64,000 nucleotides of DNA, taken from contig JANNNU010000127.1 of NCBI GenBank assembly GCA_031398695.1, positions 1-64,000 of the forward strand. The letters are read 5' to 3'. The first letter of the stretch is position 1. The number at the start of each line of letters is the position of its first letter. Shown one piece after another: positions 62,868 through 64,000 of the stretch. The DNA is from JAIYDJ01 sp031398695. GTDB lineage: Bacteria > Pseudomonadota > Alphaproteobacteria > Rhodobacterales > Rhodobacteraceae. The notes below the pieces were generated by a model. The model was not told the origin of the DNA. It worked only from the letters and a program-made list of their open reading frames with translations, and did no database searches. The position numbers and the translations under genes were made by a program.

Positions 62868-63755
62868 TTGCCCTTGACACCAAACCTGCGGGCCACCGGT
62901 CTGATGATCGGGGCCTTCGTGATCTTTTCCGCGATGGCGATCCTCGCCCGGTCGATCAGCGACGCAATCCCCGTCATCCAGATGGTGCTGGTCCGTCAGG
63001 CGCTGTCGATGGTACTGCTGGCCCCGCTGTTCTGGCGGCAACGCCAAGACATCGCCAGACCCCGCCGTCTGGGACTGCACGCCCTGCGCGGCGCGACGAT
63101 GGTCGGCGGCATGGTCTGCGGGCTGTCGTCGGTGATCCTGATCCCGTTGGCCGATGCGACGGCGATCCAGATGGCCGAGGTGATCCTGGCCACCGCGCTG
63201 GCTGCCCTGATCCTTCGCGAACCGGTCGGCTGGCGGCGCTGGACGGCGACCTTCGTCGGCTTCGTCGGGGTAGCGATCATGGTGCGCCCGTTCGGCGCGG
63301 GCGTCGATCCCTATGCCTGGGTGGCATTGTTGGGGGCCGTCTTTGGCGCGGTCAACATGGTGATTCTGCGCTTGGGGGCGGACAGCGACCGGATCGAGAC
63401 TGTGCTGTTCTGGCAGAACATGGTGGTGCTGGCGCTGGTCACCCCGGTCGCGCTGTGGGTCTGGGTCACGCCGACCCTGTTTCAGGCAGCCATTCTGGCG
63501 GTGATGGCCGTGACCTTCACGCTGGGCATGTGGCTGATGACCTCGGCCCTGCGTCTGGGCGAAACCTCGGCGCTGGCCCCGTTGCACTATCTGCGGCTTT
63601 TGATGATGGCCGTGGCGGGCTGGTTCATCTATGCCGAGGTGCCCAGCCTTGCCACGGTGCTTGGCGCGGTTCTGGTGCTGGGCGCTGCGACCTACACGAT
63701 CAGCCGCAACGCCGCGCGCAAGGTGCCGCAATCCCCCGCGACTACCCTGCCCTGA
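62868..63755 (+). CDS. EamA/DMT-family transporter
   Basis: About 295 residues, ten hydrophobic segments in two EamA repeats (ATGLMIGAFVIFSAMAILA; ALLGAVFGAVNMVILRLGAD). Export or import substrate unknown; many relatives move amino acids or metabolites. The start is unsure: a TTG at 62868, two bases after the ugpC stop, gives the usual short basic lead, while the first ATG (62904) would cut into helix one. Same strand as ugpC, so read-through transcription is likely. Confidence 0.75.
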   Translation: MPLTPNLRATGLMIGAFVIFSAMAILARSISDAIPVIQMVLVRQALSMVLLAPLFWRQRQDIARPRRLGLHALRGATMVGGMVCGLSSVILIPLADATAIQMAEVILATALAALILREPVGWRRWTATFVGFVGVAIMVRPFGAGVDPYAWVALLGAVFGAVNMVILRLGADSDRIETVLFWQNMVVLALVTPVALWVWVTPTLFQAAILAVMAVTFTLGMWLMTSALRLGETSALAPLHYLRLLMMAVAGWFIYAEVPSLATVLGAVLVLGAATYTISRNAARKVPQSPATTLP

Positions 63756-63770
63756 CCGCCAATCCTAACG

Positions 63771-64000
63771 TCAGACCGCGCGCAACCCCAGCAAGGCCCG
63801 CGCCTGCGCCGGGGTCGCCACCGGGCGACCATATCTCTCGCAGACCTGCGCCGTCCGCGCGACCAGCGCCGCATTCGACGGGGCAAGCGTGTCGCGGTCC
63901 AGCCGCACGTTGTCCTCCAGCCCCGTGCGCGCATGGCCGCCCGAGGAGATTGCCCAGTCGTTCAGCACCGCTTGGCTCGGCCCGATGCCCGCCGCACACC
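63771..64000 (-). CDS. BKACE-family (DUF849) beta-keto acid cleavage enzyme, C-terminal part
   Basis: The frame is open from the right edge to a TGA at 63771-63773. It reads GIGPSQAVLNDWAISSGGHA, then RTGLEDNVRLDRDTL, NAALVARTAQVCERYGRPVA and ends ARALLGLRAV. GGHxRxGLEDN is the C-terminal signature of 3-keto-5-aminohexanoate cleavage (BKACE) enzymes, which condense acetyl-CoA with a beta-keto acid. About 75 residues are visible and the N-terminus lies outside; the specific substrate cannot be told. Confidence 0.85.
   Translation of the reverse strand, partial: CAAGIGPSQAVLNDWAISSGGHARTGLEDNVRLDRDTLAPSNAALVARTAQVCERYGRPVATPAQARALLGLRAV

Overview
The window looks like a chromosomal segment of a Rhodobacterales (Rhodobacteraceae/Paracoccaceae-type) alphaproteobacterium. 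The reasons are very high GC, ABC transporter-rich catabolic operons joined by ATGA/GTGA overlaps, a glpD-glpSTPQ-type glycerol operon, an mraZ-first dcw cluster with a very long leader, a DUF1127 gene followed by a CCUCCUCCC hairpin-RNA array (the ccaF1-ccsR arrangement of Rhodobacter), and taurine (tpa/xsc) and malyl-CoA/malate-thiokinase genes. No tRNA, rRNA, CRISPR array, integrase or insertion sequence was seen.

Layout. 1-5436: glycerol ABC transporter operon (glpD-glpS-glpT-glpP, minus strand, cut by the left edge) with divergent repressor glpR; glpS carries a one-base frameshift. 5477-9904: NMT1/THI5-type ABC importer (binding protein, ATPase, fused double permease) ending in a GT4 glycosyltransferase. 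10045-13324: compact three-gene membrane-lipid operon (CDP-alcohol phosphatidyltransferase, membrane alkaline-phosphatase-superfamily protein, LPG-synthase-TM/flippase-like protein), the least understood block. 13441-14868: cytochrome b561 and an EEP-family phosphatase/nuclease, convergent. 15005-24357: glyoxylate/malyl-CoA module (class V aminotransferase, malyl-CoA lyase, malate thiokinase A/B, choline-kinase-like protein, dimethylglycine-dehydrogenase-like flavoprotein) with a divergent ScfR-family regulator. 24384-26389: decayed RTX/Hint-domain gene. 26608-34304: dcw cluster mraZ-rsmH-ftsL-ftsI-murE-murF-mraY, preceded by a ~670-nt leader with MraZ-box-like repeats and strong hairpins. 34976-36930: mrp, a ccaF1-like DUF1127 gene and four tandem CcsR-like sRNAs. 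36990-43696: benE-type permease, then a taurine/sulfonate set (TSUP exporter, xsc, tauR-like regulator, tpa). 43832-54445: galactoside catabolism: IclR regulator and ATPase facing an operon of binding protein, two permeases, alpha-galactosidase, KDGal kinase, KDPGal aldolase (nonsense mutated), lactonase and GH42 beta-galactosidase. 54503-62866: organophosphorus scavenging: phnW/phnX, a sugar-phosphate isomerase-like gene with a metallophosphodiesterase, and ugpBAEC; the two control regions carry phased PhoB-box-like heptamers. 62868-64000: EamA permease and the 3' part of a BKACE-family gene.

How it fits together. Most of the window is substrate-uptake-plus-catabolism cassettes with a local regulator beside each: GlpR for glycerol, a TauR-type MocR for taurine, IclR for galactosides, ScfR for the C2/glyoxylate module, and PhoB (encoded elsewhere) for phosphonate and glycerophosphodiester use. 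The galactoside set predicts the De Ley-Doudoroff route to pyruvate and glyceraldehyde-3-phosphate, but the aldolase lacks its catalytic half as read. Three lesions (glpS, dgoA, RTX/Hint gene) mean either sequencing errors or recent gene decay; the RTX/Hint gene is certainly decayed. Positions come from reading the sequence directly; family names rest on motifs and gene context, with no database search.
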